From NCBI GenBank assembly GCA_024364735.1, contig JAGFNQ010007717.1, positions 1 through 64,000 of the forward strand: a stretch of 64,000 nt of DNA, given 5' to 3'. The DNA comes from Boesenbergia rotunda (lineage: Eukaryota > Streptophyta > Magnoliopsida > Zingiberales > Zingiberaceae). Positions within the stretch are counted from its first letter, which is position 1; each line of letters begins with the position of its first letter. Under the pieces are notes generated by a model. The model was not told the DNA's origin. It saw nothing but the letters and a program-made list of their open reading frames with translations, and searched no databases. Positions 21,791 through 33,176 of this stretch are shown here, in pieces. A program made the translations under genes and the position numbers.

Positions 21791-23226
21791 ATGATGGAAG
21801 ACAAGTTGGGGGATGACATCTACACTTCACCTCCCTACGATCATGAAGATTTCGAATATTGAAGGATGTGAATGAAGGCGTGGCTTGGAATGGAATAGAA
21901 ATGTAGGATGATCATAGAAGAGCCATTTGAAATTCCAAGAGACAAGCATGGGAAAAGACTTACACCTAGTTCTTGCACTAAAGAGCAACAAAGTCAATCG
22001 AGGCCAAATGAGAAGGTTATTTCGATATTAGTTAACATTTTGCCTACTAATGTGTTAAGTGGTGTAGGAGAGTATCACAATGCATATGAGCTATGAAATA
22101 AGATAGGAGAATTCCATAAAAACCCTACACAAGCTCAAGAGCTCAAGGAGACAAGTCAAATGGTCCAAGAAGACCAAGAAGAAAAAGAGTTGCCAACCTC
22201 ATCAATTGAAGTGGTCCAACTAAGTGAGAGATCATCCACTTCGTCAAGAGAAGAAGAGGAAGTAACAACTTCAAGAATTGAGGGGGAGGAGAGACCCTCA
22301 TCCATACAAGAGCAAGAAAAAGCTCCAACCTCCACCAAAGCCAAATCAAAAGAGCACATCATATGCTTTGGATGCAACAAGAAGGGGCACTACAAGGACA
22401 AGTGTCCATTAGGTAAAAAGGAGGTAATCTCTAAACCCAAGTCCATTAATTTAATATCTAATGTGGGTTGTAGGGAAAAGAAAGAAAAGAAGCACATTAG
22501 GAGCTATACTTGTGGGGAGCTAGGACATTATCACACTCAATATCCAAGAAAAGGAGAGCTAAAGAAGATGGAGCACTTAAGAAGATGGGAGAAAGAAGAA
22601 AGGAAGAGGAGCTCAAAACAAGGGGGAGTTACAAGGGTAAGGGAGGTAATCTCTAACTTTACTTATGCTCCAAATGCTTTTATGAATGCTAGAATTGGTA
22701 ATGATCGTTTGCCTATGCATGCTTTTGGTTTTAAGTATCATGATAGAAATAAAAATACTATTGCGTGCCAAAACACCAAAGAATCTATGTTTCATGATAA
22801 ATCTAGGGTTTCTAGACCTAAGGATCAAGGCATCAACCCTAAGAAAGGGAGACACATGCCTAGGAAAATGGGTAGATCTAGGAATGGTCAAAATGGGCAT
22901 AGTTATACTAAGGTTAAGAGTTTCGAGAAGGAAAATCAAGTTTTGAGTGCAAAACTTGATAAATTAGAAAAGAACCTAGATAGACTCATTAGAGGATCCA
23001 AGGGAGTAAGCATAAGGTCAAATGATCAACACCTAGAAGAGGTAGGTCGGGACTAGGATACCACCCTAGGAAGTCAAATGTTAGTAAGATTTCATATTCA
23101 AGGACGCCTTATGCTTATGGTAAAGAAAAGGTCAAAAATGGTAAGGAAAAGGCATTTCAAAAGAAAAAGAAGGATTTAACTAAGGAAAAAGTGTATAGAG
23201 TTAAAAGAGTGATAGTTGAAAGTTAA
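21791..23226 (+). pseudogene. gag: TRG-3 gag pseudogene
   Basis: A Copia-type Gag begins at 21791 and keeps one phase to 23056 with in-frame stops near 21860, 21905 and 22096. The first and third replace tryptophans expected in ...DFEYW... and ...YELWNKIG... (TGG to TGA). Two knuckles follow: an intact CFGCNKKGHYKDKC at about 22367-22408, and a degenerate one (YTCGELGHYHTQYP) near 22505. A coiled coil follows (ENQVLSAKLDKLEKNLDRL). A frameshift near 23045 moves the conserved SGLGYHPRK tail into another phase, ending at about 23226. Not functional. Confidence 0.85.
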
Positions 23227-24180
23227 GAAGCACTAGAGGAACACCGGTGTGGCCTTGCAATTGTAAGTGAGTTACCTAGGGAGGTAAATAGAGCTAGGAG
23301 CTCAAGGGAGAGCTCTAGGAGCCAAAATGGGATTCATGGTCAATGGATCTCAGGGGGTTTTTTCCTAGGAGATTAGATGGACTATGGAGTGTACAAAAGA
23401 GTTTAAAAGGCTAAGGTTAGTCTTAATCCTAGGAATTTGGCACACTAAAAAGGAGGATTGTGATGAAAAAGGTGAAAATCGGATCATATTGGGAGAAAAT
23501 TGGTTTTTAATGTGTAAATGTCATATAACTTGGTGCTAGAAATGTATTATGGTTAAGCATTGGAAGACACATCAAGGAGAGGCCAAAATTAGGACTTTTG
23601 GGTAAGTTTCAATCATACAATTTAGGAAGGGTTGAATTTCGTATCAATCTTGGGATCCGGAGTAGTTTTGTTTGAAAACATATTTTTCCCAAGTAGACAT
23701 AGGTTTCACAAATCTCTCCATGAAATTTCAGACATTTCAGAGATTTGTGGAATTAATTAGTCATTTTTAAAATTCGGCTAAAAACCTGAAATTCAGATAC
23801 CAGTCGACTGGTCCAGGACTTGGAACTTTCTGTTTGCTTTACCAGTCGACTGCCCCAGGGGCAGTCGACTGATCCGACCTAAGAAACATTCTGTTCGTTT
23901 TCCCAGTCGACTGCCCTAGGGGCAGTCGACTGGTCCACGAGTTTTATTAGGGATCAGACCGCGTGGGGGTAGCCAAAACCTAGGATTTTGCGTGCCACCC
24001 CCTGCGAACTTCTCCACTCCCCGACCTCCTCTCCTGTTCTAAGGCCTTCTCGCGACCTAGAAATGCCTCTCTAGCATTCTCCTACCTCGGATCTACAACT
24101 AGGGTTAGTAAAGCTTCTCTTTTCAAGCCGATCCTCACTCAACTTCATCATGCAGTGATTGGGAAAAAGGTAACACTTGT
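23227..24180 (+). other. TRG-3 spacer between gag and accessory gene
   Basis: No gene is seen. At 23805-23935 there are several palindromes built on CAGTCGACTG. Two are nearly perfect 29-base inverted repeats (23843-23871 and 23904-23932). No TATA box like those of TRG-1, -2 and -4 was recognised before the accessory gene. Confidence 0.6.
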
Positions 24181-24252
24181 ACAGTTTAATTTTTCCCATT
24201 TAAACCATGATTTGAAGCTAACTTGGGCTATTTTACTTGTTTTCTTCTTGTT

Positions 24253-25459
24253 CTACCTTATTATGGGATGGTATGAGTACGTGTATGTGTGTGTCACATG
24301 TTAGGTTGGCTTCTAAAAGGCAAAATGGTGAGGGGTCGTCACGACAAGGTCAGGTAGACCCGGGAGGGTCTTGGTTCCGATCTGTGGAGTGTCATAAAAG
24401 ATTCAACGAAAATGAATTCATGTTAATGAGTTGTAGATACCTCAATAGGCCATATTTCCAAGTGAAAATCCCTCAAATCGCTGAGATGGTTACGCATTTT
24501 GGGATAGAGCATTTAGTATACTGTCAGCATGATATTAACCAAGATCTATGTAAAGATTTCTACGCAAACCTCACCTGCATTGATCCTAATAATAACCTTT
24601 ATGAGTCCATGGTAGCAGGAGTCACCATCCCCCTTTCATCCACTGTTTTAGGTATGTTTTTGGGGTGTAGAGCGTCTAATAATGTGGTCACATATTTTCC
24701 AAAGGTTGTTGAGCCTCTTTCTTTTTCTGATATCACTATTGATCAGATCCACATACATTATTTTGACGACATCGTAGTATTTCAGAGCGCATTTTTTATG
24801 CTAAAAATATGAGTCCATTTAGTCATGTTCTATATAAAATTGTCATAGAATGCATACTACCAATTGCCACCAAGGGGCGGGCAAGGATCCGACTACCACA
24901 CTTGGTGATGATGTATGCTCTAGGGAGGAGGTTAGACATAGATATCTCTCTGCATGTGTTTACATCTATCTGTCATTTTTCCCATAGTGTGAATGGAAAG
25001 ATTTACATGCCATTCTGATATGTCCTGACCGAGTTCTTCGAGTCTCGAGGTATACGTACGACTAGCGGTCAGGTCCGTCACCTGTCAAAGGATTATGATC
25101 AGAATGGCACACGCCAATTGTCCTTGGCAGGGATCGAGTGTAGGCAGGGCGAGATTGTTTGGAGGCAGCATCCTGAGTCCTCCAGTTCAGATGACGAGCC
25201 TACTGATGGAGTTACACGAGAGGAGTTCTCCCAGCTCCGGTCTGAGGTTCACGACCTCCGGGAGGACTTTCATGGCTTTCAGCAACAGCAGAGGGGATTC
25301 CAAGAGGCACAGATTGCCATGTAGGAGGAGGTTCATGGCATCACACAGTTCTGTCAAGGGTTCCAGCGCCAGCAAGGTGAAATGTTCGATATGATACGGC
25401 AACTGCATCTCACGTATCAGGCCCCTCCTCCTCCTTCTCCAGATGATAACATGCAGTAG
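24253..25459 (+). pseudogene. TRG-3 accessory gene (decayed)
   Basis: This is related to the accessory proteins of TRG-2 and TRG-4. The N-terminal part (to 24812) has HLVYCQHDINQDLCKDFYAN, matching LVFCTHPVNTTPCAEFYNNL of TRG-4, and a following PLSSTVLGMFLG motif. After a frame break near 24810 the text continues with LVMMYALGRRLDIDISLHVF. After a stop near 25018 it continues with RQLSLAGIECRQGEIVW, a coiled coil with Gln-rich repeats (25200-25400) and a Pro-rich end, APPPPSPDDNMQ, at 25459. The middle region resembles the putative plant transposon protein domain (PF20167-like). The role is unknown; the copy is broken. Confidence 0.7.
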
Positions 25460-26664
25460 CTTCGACTTGATTTGATGACTTAAGTGTTGAGAGTATTTTG
25501 CTTGGATTTGTATTTATCTCTCAAACACTTTTTATTTTGGGATTGTACTATTGCGTTACTTCGGGGCTACGACCTTTGTGACACTCTTATGCTTCACTTT
25601 GACTTATGCATGAACTTTTGAATTTATGTTTATATTGCCTTCATTTCAGTTCATGATGTGTTGATTGATATAATGTTTTATTGAAATTCTTGGATTGCTA
25701 TTAAATTATAAGATATGGCTTTAACTTAAAATCCTTGTTTATGCTTTCATGATATGTTATGAAATCTTATGTCATGGTTTCATATTGTTTATATTGCCTA
25801 AATTCATTGGTTGATATTAAATGATAAGATCTTTCTAAATGAAGGCATAAGGGAGGTTTGTATATGTATGTCTAGGGTTAAGAATAAAAGAGGGGGAGGT
25901 TTTGTCATAGTAAAACTCTATAAAGAAAAAGGGGGAGTTGAGGGAAATTCCACGTGTAAAATATTATTGGATGATTTGGACAAACACATGGAATCGTGTA
26001 GAGTTTTAAAAGTTGATACAAAATGACAAGTTTTGAGGAAAATAGAGTTTGTACCAAAAGTTAAGCACATTTGATATTTTTCATGAAATTATATTTTTCT
26101 AGGATAGAGTATATCCTAACAAATGTGCTTACAAAATTTTAGATTTCTCCGGATTTTCTAGAATTTTCTAGAAGTTTTAGAATTTGGGCTGAGAATTCAG
26201 AATTGGTAGTATCAGTCGACTGCCCTGGGGGCAATCGACTGATGTCTCGGGCAGATTGAGAATCAATGATTTCTGAGGCATTTTTCAGAAATAGGTTGTG
26301 TTCTTTTTGGCTCTAGGGTTAGGATTGCTTGGGGCAATCTTTTTGATGGTGTCAAAAGGGGAGAACTTGTGTGTTAAGTTAGGTTTAACTTGACGTGGGA
26401 AACTTATGGTGTTAAGTTGGGAATAACTTAACTTGGTGTTAAGTGTTAAGTTGGGAATAACATAACTTGGTGTTGTGCTTGTGGTGTTATATTGGGTAGA
26501 ACATAACTTGTTGTGTTGTGGTGAGAATTGATAATTGGGAGAAAGCATAGGTTAAGGGGGAGGTTGCCTCTTATTTGTTATGCTTTGATTTTCAATTGCT
26601 ATTACTATTGTTATTTTTGTTTACCTAACTTAAACATATTGCCACACATCAAAAAGGGTAAGAT
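25460..26664 (+). other. TRG-3 3' non-coding region and polypurine tract
   Basis: No gene is seen. It holds an AGTCGACTG palindrome near 26215-26245 and repeats of GTTAAGTTGGGAATAACTTAAC type around 26380-26500. It ends with AAAAAGGGTAAGAT before the LTR at 26665. Confidence 0.6.
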
Positions 26665-26701
26665 TGTTGGGGCAATCGACCTAGGTATGATCTGGAGGAT
26701 C

Positions 26702-27937
26702 TGTTGGAGTGAATATCGTTAAAATCTTTTTTGGATTAACGAAAGAGAAAACGCAGCGGAAACCACAACAATCACACAAAGAACATAAGTCTTTTACTTG
26801 GTTCGGAGTCGCGGTCGGCTCCTACTCCAAGGCCCACGGTACTTGACCGTTTACTATGGGCAATTCTATAATCGCGCAAAGGTTTACAGATTTTAATACA
26901 TGAATATTGCAGTAAATAAAGGAATTACACTTTTCGTTACCGACGCCCTGATGTGGATCGTACTTCGGAGAAGAGGGTCGTCGTCGGCGCTGGAATGTCG
27001 AGATAGGAGTTTGCCGGAGCAGAGTGCTTGAACGAAAAGCTTAGAGGCGTTAGAAAATTGTGTTGTTGAAGCCTCGGGGTCATGCCCCTTTTATAGTGCT
27101 CCTGGGGGCGCCTGATTTGCTGGGGGCGCCTGACACATGCCTTCAGATTGGAGAAACTTCATCCGCAGCTCAGTTAGCGCTTATCCCCTTCGAATCGGCC
27201 TCTGGAGCTGACTGGGCGCTCGGGACCTCCTGGGCACCCAGCTTGACTTAGTCCGCTGGCTTCGTGGCTGATTTTGCTTCGACTACCTCTTTGGCTTTGA
27301 CCTTGGGCGCTCGGGACCTCTCGGGCGCCTAGCCTAGTATGGTTTCGAAGCGATTCTTGCTTCTTTGCTTGTTTGGCTTTGCCTTGGGCACCCGGGACCT
27401 CCCGGGCGTCTAGCCCAGCTGCTTGCCCCTCTCCTTTAGGGCGTTCTGAGCTGCAGAAACACACTCCTTTGGTCCTTGCATCCAAGGATAGTTCCAAAAC
27501 AACCTAAGCAAGAATATTAGTCAATATTTACAGTCGTAGCTGTCTTGGTTCTGACTTCGGGTCTCCTAAATGGAACCCTAGGTCGAACCGACAGCTACTG
27601 TTCCCTCGACGAGGAACGCGTCCTCACTTACTCCTCTCAGGAGAGTTTACCTTTTGCTAACCGGCTCCTCCGGTTGGACTTTTGCTCGATCCACCTGACC
27701 AGGTGTTCGTGCCTAGACCTCGTCCAGGACATCGTGCCCACCTTCCGAGCAGGTCTTCGGTGCCCAGCCCCTTGACCATGTCTTCTTTATCCAGCCCTTT
27801 GCCAGGACTTCTTGCCTAGTGTACCTAGGACTTCTTCCTGCACACTTAGTAAACACATTAGACAACAATAACATCTTAACTCTTGAACCCTTTGCCATTA
27901 TCAAAACCCAAGTTTGACTTAGGTGTTGCCTGCAACA
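26702..27937 (-). repeat. TRG-4 3' LTR
   Basis: On the plus strand it runs TGTTGGAGTG ... GCCTGCAACA. The minus strand carries a TATAAAAG box near 27095 and GGCGCC/CGCCCGGG clusters upstream of it. The flanking polypurine tract is degenerate (complement at about 27938-27955). Confidence 0.88.
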
Positions 27938-29353
27938 ATAATTTCGCCCTTTTTTATTTATGGCAACCAGTTCAAAAAGTTAAGATAATCATCCAAACAA
28001 GTAGGTAAAGTACCAAAATTTAATTTCCTCCCCTGGAAGAAATCTCCCCTGAGTTTTTCAAAAGTTCTTGAGATTTTTGAAAAAGTTTCTAAGTCTAAAA
28101 GTGAAAAGTTTTTCAGGTTTTCAATACTTAGAAAATTTTCAAGAAAAAGGTTTTTAAGTTACAAAATATTTTCCAAAAAATATTTTGAGTTGGGCACTTG
28201 GAAAATATTCAGTAGAATTTTGAACTTTGCACTTAGAAAAATTTTGAACCAGCCATTTAGAGTAAGTGCTTAGAATAATTTTTGAGAGCAAGTAATTTCG
28301 AAGATAATTTCCAAAATACTTAGTTTTTGAACTTTAGAAAATTTTCTAAACTTATTCTGAAGTTTTAACACTTAGAAATATTTTTCAAGCAGTTTAAATA
28401 GTTGGAAATATTTTTCAAGCACAATTTTGAATTTATAACTTAGAAAAAATTTCCAAAAAATTTTCAGAATAAGTACTTAGAAAATTAACTTTCAAAAGGA
28501 AATTAAGTACTTAAAGAACTTTGCTTATTGAAAAAAAAACGATAAAAGTTTTTTTTCAAAAATATTTCATTTTGAAAAAATTAAATTTTGAAACATTCTT
28601 TTCTCTCCTTTCTCTCATTAACAATCTCTCTCCTTTTGCCATATATCAAAAAATATAGCAAAAAGCATGAGTAATCAAAGTAAGATGCTGTACTGAATCA
28701 ATTCTAACTTTAAACTGGACCAACTTAATTTGAATTTTCGCTTTTGGGTCATGTCTAACCCAATTAGCTACTTACTAACTGTTATAAACAGTTGTTTTCG
28801 CTAGGATTAGTCAAGTTAAGTGATCTGTTCAAGTTAGATTTTCTAAACTTGACACTCAACTTGATTGCTATATAAGTTGTATTTAGTGCCCCAATTACTG
28901 CAGATGCACTGACTTAAAGCATCTTCAATTAAGGCAAAGACCTAAGCATCTCAACCCTTTCTAGGTTATCAATCAAAAGTATCCTAAGGTGCTTGTGAGA
29001 TGCCGGCTTCTAAGTCTATAGGTGCATGCAGTTCTAGAGTTAGGGCCTAGGCTAAGTCCATTTTACGAAAAAGCCCTAGTTTTGAAGGGGGCACGTTTTA
29101 AAAAAAACTAAGTCGGAAAATCATTTTAAATAAATAAATAAAATAATTTTGCAAAATATTAAAACAGTTTTAAAAAAATGTAATTAGAGCAGTCCTATTC
29201 TACCAAGCATAACCCTAACTTAGTAACTGATAAAAAGCAGATAATTCATCAAGTAAACAACTAGCAACTAGATATGATAAGTGCATAGAAGTCAACTGGT
29301 CAAAGTGAGGACCAGCACAGTCAAACATAAGTCAAACATCAGTCAACATACAA
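27938..29353 (-). other. TRG-4 3' non-coding region
   Basis: There is no gene. Degenerate AAAATTTTC/ACTTAGAAA repeats fill 28060-28600. The block 28760-29060 is the reverse complement of the conserved 3' block of TRG-1 and TRG-2. Confidence 0.65.
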
Positions 29354-29358
29354 TAAAG

Positions 29359-30676
29359 TGTTGGATCGAGAAACACGATAGAGGGGGGATGAATATCATG
29401 AAAATTTTTTGGATAAAACTTAAGAGAAGGTGCATAGAGAAATTAAAAACAAATACGAGGAACACAAGTATTTTTTACTTGGATCGGAGTCACAGTCGGC
29501 TCCTACTCCAAGGCCCACGGTCCTTGACCGTTTACTGCGGACAATTCTATAATAACGCAAAGATTTACAGAATTGGTACAATAGTAGTGCAGTAATTAAA
29601 CAAGTACACCTTTCGTTACTGACACCCGGTGTGGATCGTACTTCTGAGCAGAGGGTCGTCGTCGGCGCTAGAATGTCGGGAACGGAGTTTGCCGGAGCAG
29701 AGCGCTTGAACGAAAGGCTTAAAGGCGTTGGAAAATTCTTTTTCTGAAGCCTTGGGGTCGAGCCCCTTTTATAGTGCTCCTGGGGGCGCCTGGGACGTCG
29801 GGGGCGCCTGACACGTGCCTTCGAATCCGAGAACTTCTAGCCGAAGCTTGGTCAGTGCTTATCCCCTTCGAATCGGCTCTGGAGCTGACTAGGGCGCCCG
29901 GGACCTCCCAAGCGCCCAGGTTGACTGGGTCCGCTGGCTTCGTGGCTGATTTTGCTTCGAATCATCTTTGGCTTTGACCTTGGGCGCCTGGGACCTCCCG
30001 GACGCCTAGCCCAATGTTGTTTCGAAGCGCTTCTTGCTTTAACTGTTGTTTGGCTTTAACCTTGGGTGCCCGGGACCTCTCGGGCGCCTGGCTCAGCTGC
30101 CTGCCCCTCTCCTTTGGGGCGTTCAGAGCTGCAGAAACACACTCCTTCGGTCCCTGCATTCAAAGTTAGTAGCAACACAAACAAGGAAAGAATATTAGTT
30201 AGTTTTTACAGTCGTAGCTGTTTTGGTTCTGACTTCGGGTCTCCCAAATGGAACCCTAGGTCGAACCGACACTTACTGTTCCCTCGACGGGGAACGCGTC
30301 CTCACCTACTCCTCTCAGGAGAGTTTACCTTTTGCCAACCGGCTCCTCCGGTTGCACTTTTGCCCAGCAGCCCTTCGCCAGGTGCCTAGCAGCCCTTCGC
30401 CAGGTCTTTAATGCCTAGCAACACTTCGCCAGGAGCCTAACAGCCCTTCGTTAGGTCTTCGATGCCTAGTAGCCCTTCGCCAGGTGGCCATCAGCCCTTC
30501 ACCAGGTCTGATGGTTTCGATGTCTAGCAGCCCTTCGCTAGGTGCCCAGCAGCCGTTCACCAGGACTTCTTTCTACACACTCAGTGAACACATTAGACCA
30601 AAAATAACATCTTAACTCTTGAACCCTTTGCCATTATCAAAACCCAGATTTGACTTAGGTGCTGCCTGCACCAACA
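29359..30676 (-). mobile_element. Solo TRG-type LTR inside TRG-4
   Basis: TSD TAAAG lies at 29354-29358 and 30677-30681. Ends are TGTTGGATCG ... GCACCAACA, in the same minus orientation as TRG-4 LTRs. It contains a stem-loop array at about 30335-30565, including CCTAAC/GTTAGG around AGCCCTTC. It interrupts TRG-4 just after the accessory stop codon. Confidence 0.92.
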
Positions 30677-30701
30677 TAAAGCAGCTGAAGTCATCTGGAG
30701 T

Positions 30702-32060
30702 CTAAGAGGAGGGGCCCGGAGGGAAGAATGGACCAGGTTGCCAATTTTGGAACCAAGACATCATCTCGTCATGTCGGGCCTGATTTGCCTCATGTTCGGC
30801 TCGGCGAGCATCCATGTACTCAGTGTGGTGTGCATCTCTCGTCTGGCGGTCGACTAGAATAGCTTCCATGTGCTCGTTATGGTAGGCTCGGTTTCCATCA
30901 TGCTCTGCCCGAATCGCGTCGACTATCACAATGTAGTGGGCTTCCACTTCCTCTCGGAGGCTATGAATCTCTGTCTGAAGTAGTGTCACTCTCTCGTCGA
31001 GTGTTGGCGGTGGGGGCTCGTCCATTTTCTCTCGAATCTTGGTAGCGAGATTTGCGACATCGACCTCTACCTCCTCATCGGAATCGATCTGGACTGCGGC
31101 TCTCTGACGTCTCCATGATAAAACCCCGGTACCTGAGACATCTATGCCCGCTAGGGAAAAGTTTCTATACCCAATCTCGTCAAATTTAGTCATCAAGGTC
31201 ATCTCTCTGTCGGTAATATCGTGACCGTGATGATGAAGAAGAGAGGTGATGATGTGGCAATAAGGGGTGCGTACCCAACCCTGAGTAGTAACATTGGATG
31301 CATGTAGAATGGTGTGGAATATGTGAAGTCCAATATCTATGTCTAAGTAATGGATCAAAGCATACAACAGGAAGGTATGGAATGGTCGCATGGTCGCGAT
31401 GACCCTAGTAGTCAAGAGTAGGATGCAACGGACTAGAACTCTATAAAGAGCGTAGTCTTGGACCTGGAGATCTACTGATTGAAACCGACTAACCAAAGGG
31501 TCTAGGGCATTTCTATAGTAATATGAAAAAAGAGTGTCCCGATCAATATGGGAGTAGGGAGGAGCCAAGGGAGGATCTCTAGGAGGGTAACAGCAGAAAG
31601 TGGACTGGGTAGATCGCAGTCCAAGGAATCTGTTAAACAACAAGGGCGTGATAGTCAAGGGCATTCCTTGTATAGTGGTGATATAGCTAAGATCATCTTA
31701 TCTTACTAGGTTGTTGTAAAATTCTGCACATGGGGTCGTATTCACAGGATGAGTGCAGAAAACAAGTCGATCAAGTTGATAGAAATTGATGACGTCCATA
31801 GTTATTGGACAGGATTGAGTGAAAAACTGCCTATTTAAGAAGCTTGTCTTGATAGGTTTATAGGTCGTTCTAGCGAACTTATTAAAAAGTTCTATTGTCA
31901 GAAACCTAGGGTCAGGGTTAGGCTCGGTCCCGGGGTTGGGTTGAATAGTACGGCGTTTTCTAAAAGTCATAACAAGGAACATGCATTTAGCAAAATAACT
32001 AAAGAGAATTAATTATAAATGCATGACAAATTGATACCAGGTAGCCATCCGGGGAGGCAT
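30702..32060 (-). pseudogene. TRG-4 accessory gene, nearly complete
   Basis: This is the fullest accessory gene in the window. A first exon MPPRMAT... starts at 32060. A candidate GT-AG intron spans 32037-31960. The main frame runs to 30702 with one in-frame TAA near 31700. Joining the exons as written also gives a TGA at the junction, so this copy is probably dead. The protein (about 440 residues) has PGTEPNPDPRF, then YKPIKTSFLNRQFFTQSCP, EFYNNL, PLTITPLLFNRFLGL and TFLLYALIHYLDIDIGLHIF, a region resembling the putative plant transposon protein domain (PF20167-like). An acidic patch (DSDEEVEVD), a long coiled coil with repeats of MDARRAEH type and a PGPFFPPGPSS tail follow. The role is unknown. 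Confidence 0.75.
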
Positions 32061-32172
32061 GGTTGAAGTGGAGCGTTCGAGGGCATGAGAGGGTCGTTCC
32101 GGCACCTTGGGAGGAGAAGAGTCAGAGAAGAGAGTGTGTTTTGGGGTGGCAAATGAAGGGGGTTTCGGTGGC

Positions 32173-32180
32173 TTTATATA
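32173..32180 (-). promoter_or_regulatory. Candidate internal promoter of TRG-4 accessory gene
   Basis: The minus strand reads TATATAAA at 32180-32173, about 110 bases before the ATG at 32060, preceded by CGCCCGGG/GGGCGCCC motifs (32190-32430). Further upstream, 32454-32494 holds five TTGAC(T/C) W-box cores in about 40 bases. This matches TRG-1 in order and spacing. Confidence 0.55.
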
Positions 32181-32499
32181 GGGGTTGGTCGGGCGCCCGG
32201 GAGGAATCGGGCACCTAGAGTCAGGCGTAAACTGCCAAATGCTGCTTTTTCGATTTTAACACTGTCCTTGTGGGCGCCCGTGAGGACCCGAGCACCTGGA
32301 GTCAGCTGCCATGCGTGGAAGCTTTTGCTGCCTCGAATTGACATAAAGGTTTAGGCGCCCGATAGGTCTCGGGTGCCTACCATAGCTAGGTATTGACGGC
32401 TTTTGCTGTCTTGGTCGAAGAGAAGGTGAGGGGGCACCCGAGCTGGCCATTGTTTGACTATTGACTAGTTTGACTATTTTGACCTGGTTTGACTCTAAT

Positions 32500-33176
32500 G
32501 ACCAACCAACAATCAATTCAATTCAACTCTAAAATCAATGTTTTTATTTGACAACATTGCAGAAATCAGATTTTGAATTAGCTTAAGTCCTAACTATCTC
32601 ACCCGGTATATAGTTATCAATCACATTAACTTATGGGTTATTGTGAGACAGTTTTTAATAGAAGTGTAGATTTTATTTTGAAAAACTATGATTAGTTTTG
32701 AAAAATTAACTTAATTTTTAAAAACCAATTAATTAAAAAAAATATTTTTGAAAACAATGGTTGAATCTAAGATTAATTGAAATCTGTGTTAGATTCAAAT
32801 CTGACAATAGTAAAGTGAATTTGATTTTCAATAATCAGCTTCCAGGTCTTGGTGAGGCACTAGGCCTTCTTTGGTCGTAGCCTTATTGGATCATCAACCC
32901 TTTCCTTGACAAAGCCTTTTATTGAAAATCCGTTTTCAAGTTACTCCTTGAATGATTTTGGTCTAACTAGTTTGGGTCTTGGATCGGTAGCTTCGGCTAG
33001 TTCCGCCAAAATGGCTTGCCTAACGTACTATCATCTCACCTCCACCCAATACTATGTTATTCAAATTTCAGTTAATCGGTTTAGTCCTTAATTTAACCAG
33101 TCCTAGGTCTAAGCATGGTAAATTGTAGAAAATAAATAAACAAGCAATCATGCAATTTTACAATAAGAAAAAGAGT
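32500..33176 (-). other. TRG-4 spacer between gag and accessory gene
   Basis: There is no gene. At 32840-33050 lie the reverse complements of the conserved post-gag blocks of TRG-1 (AAGAAGGCCTAGTGCC and GATGATAGTACGTT types). Confidence 0.6.
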
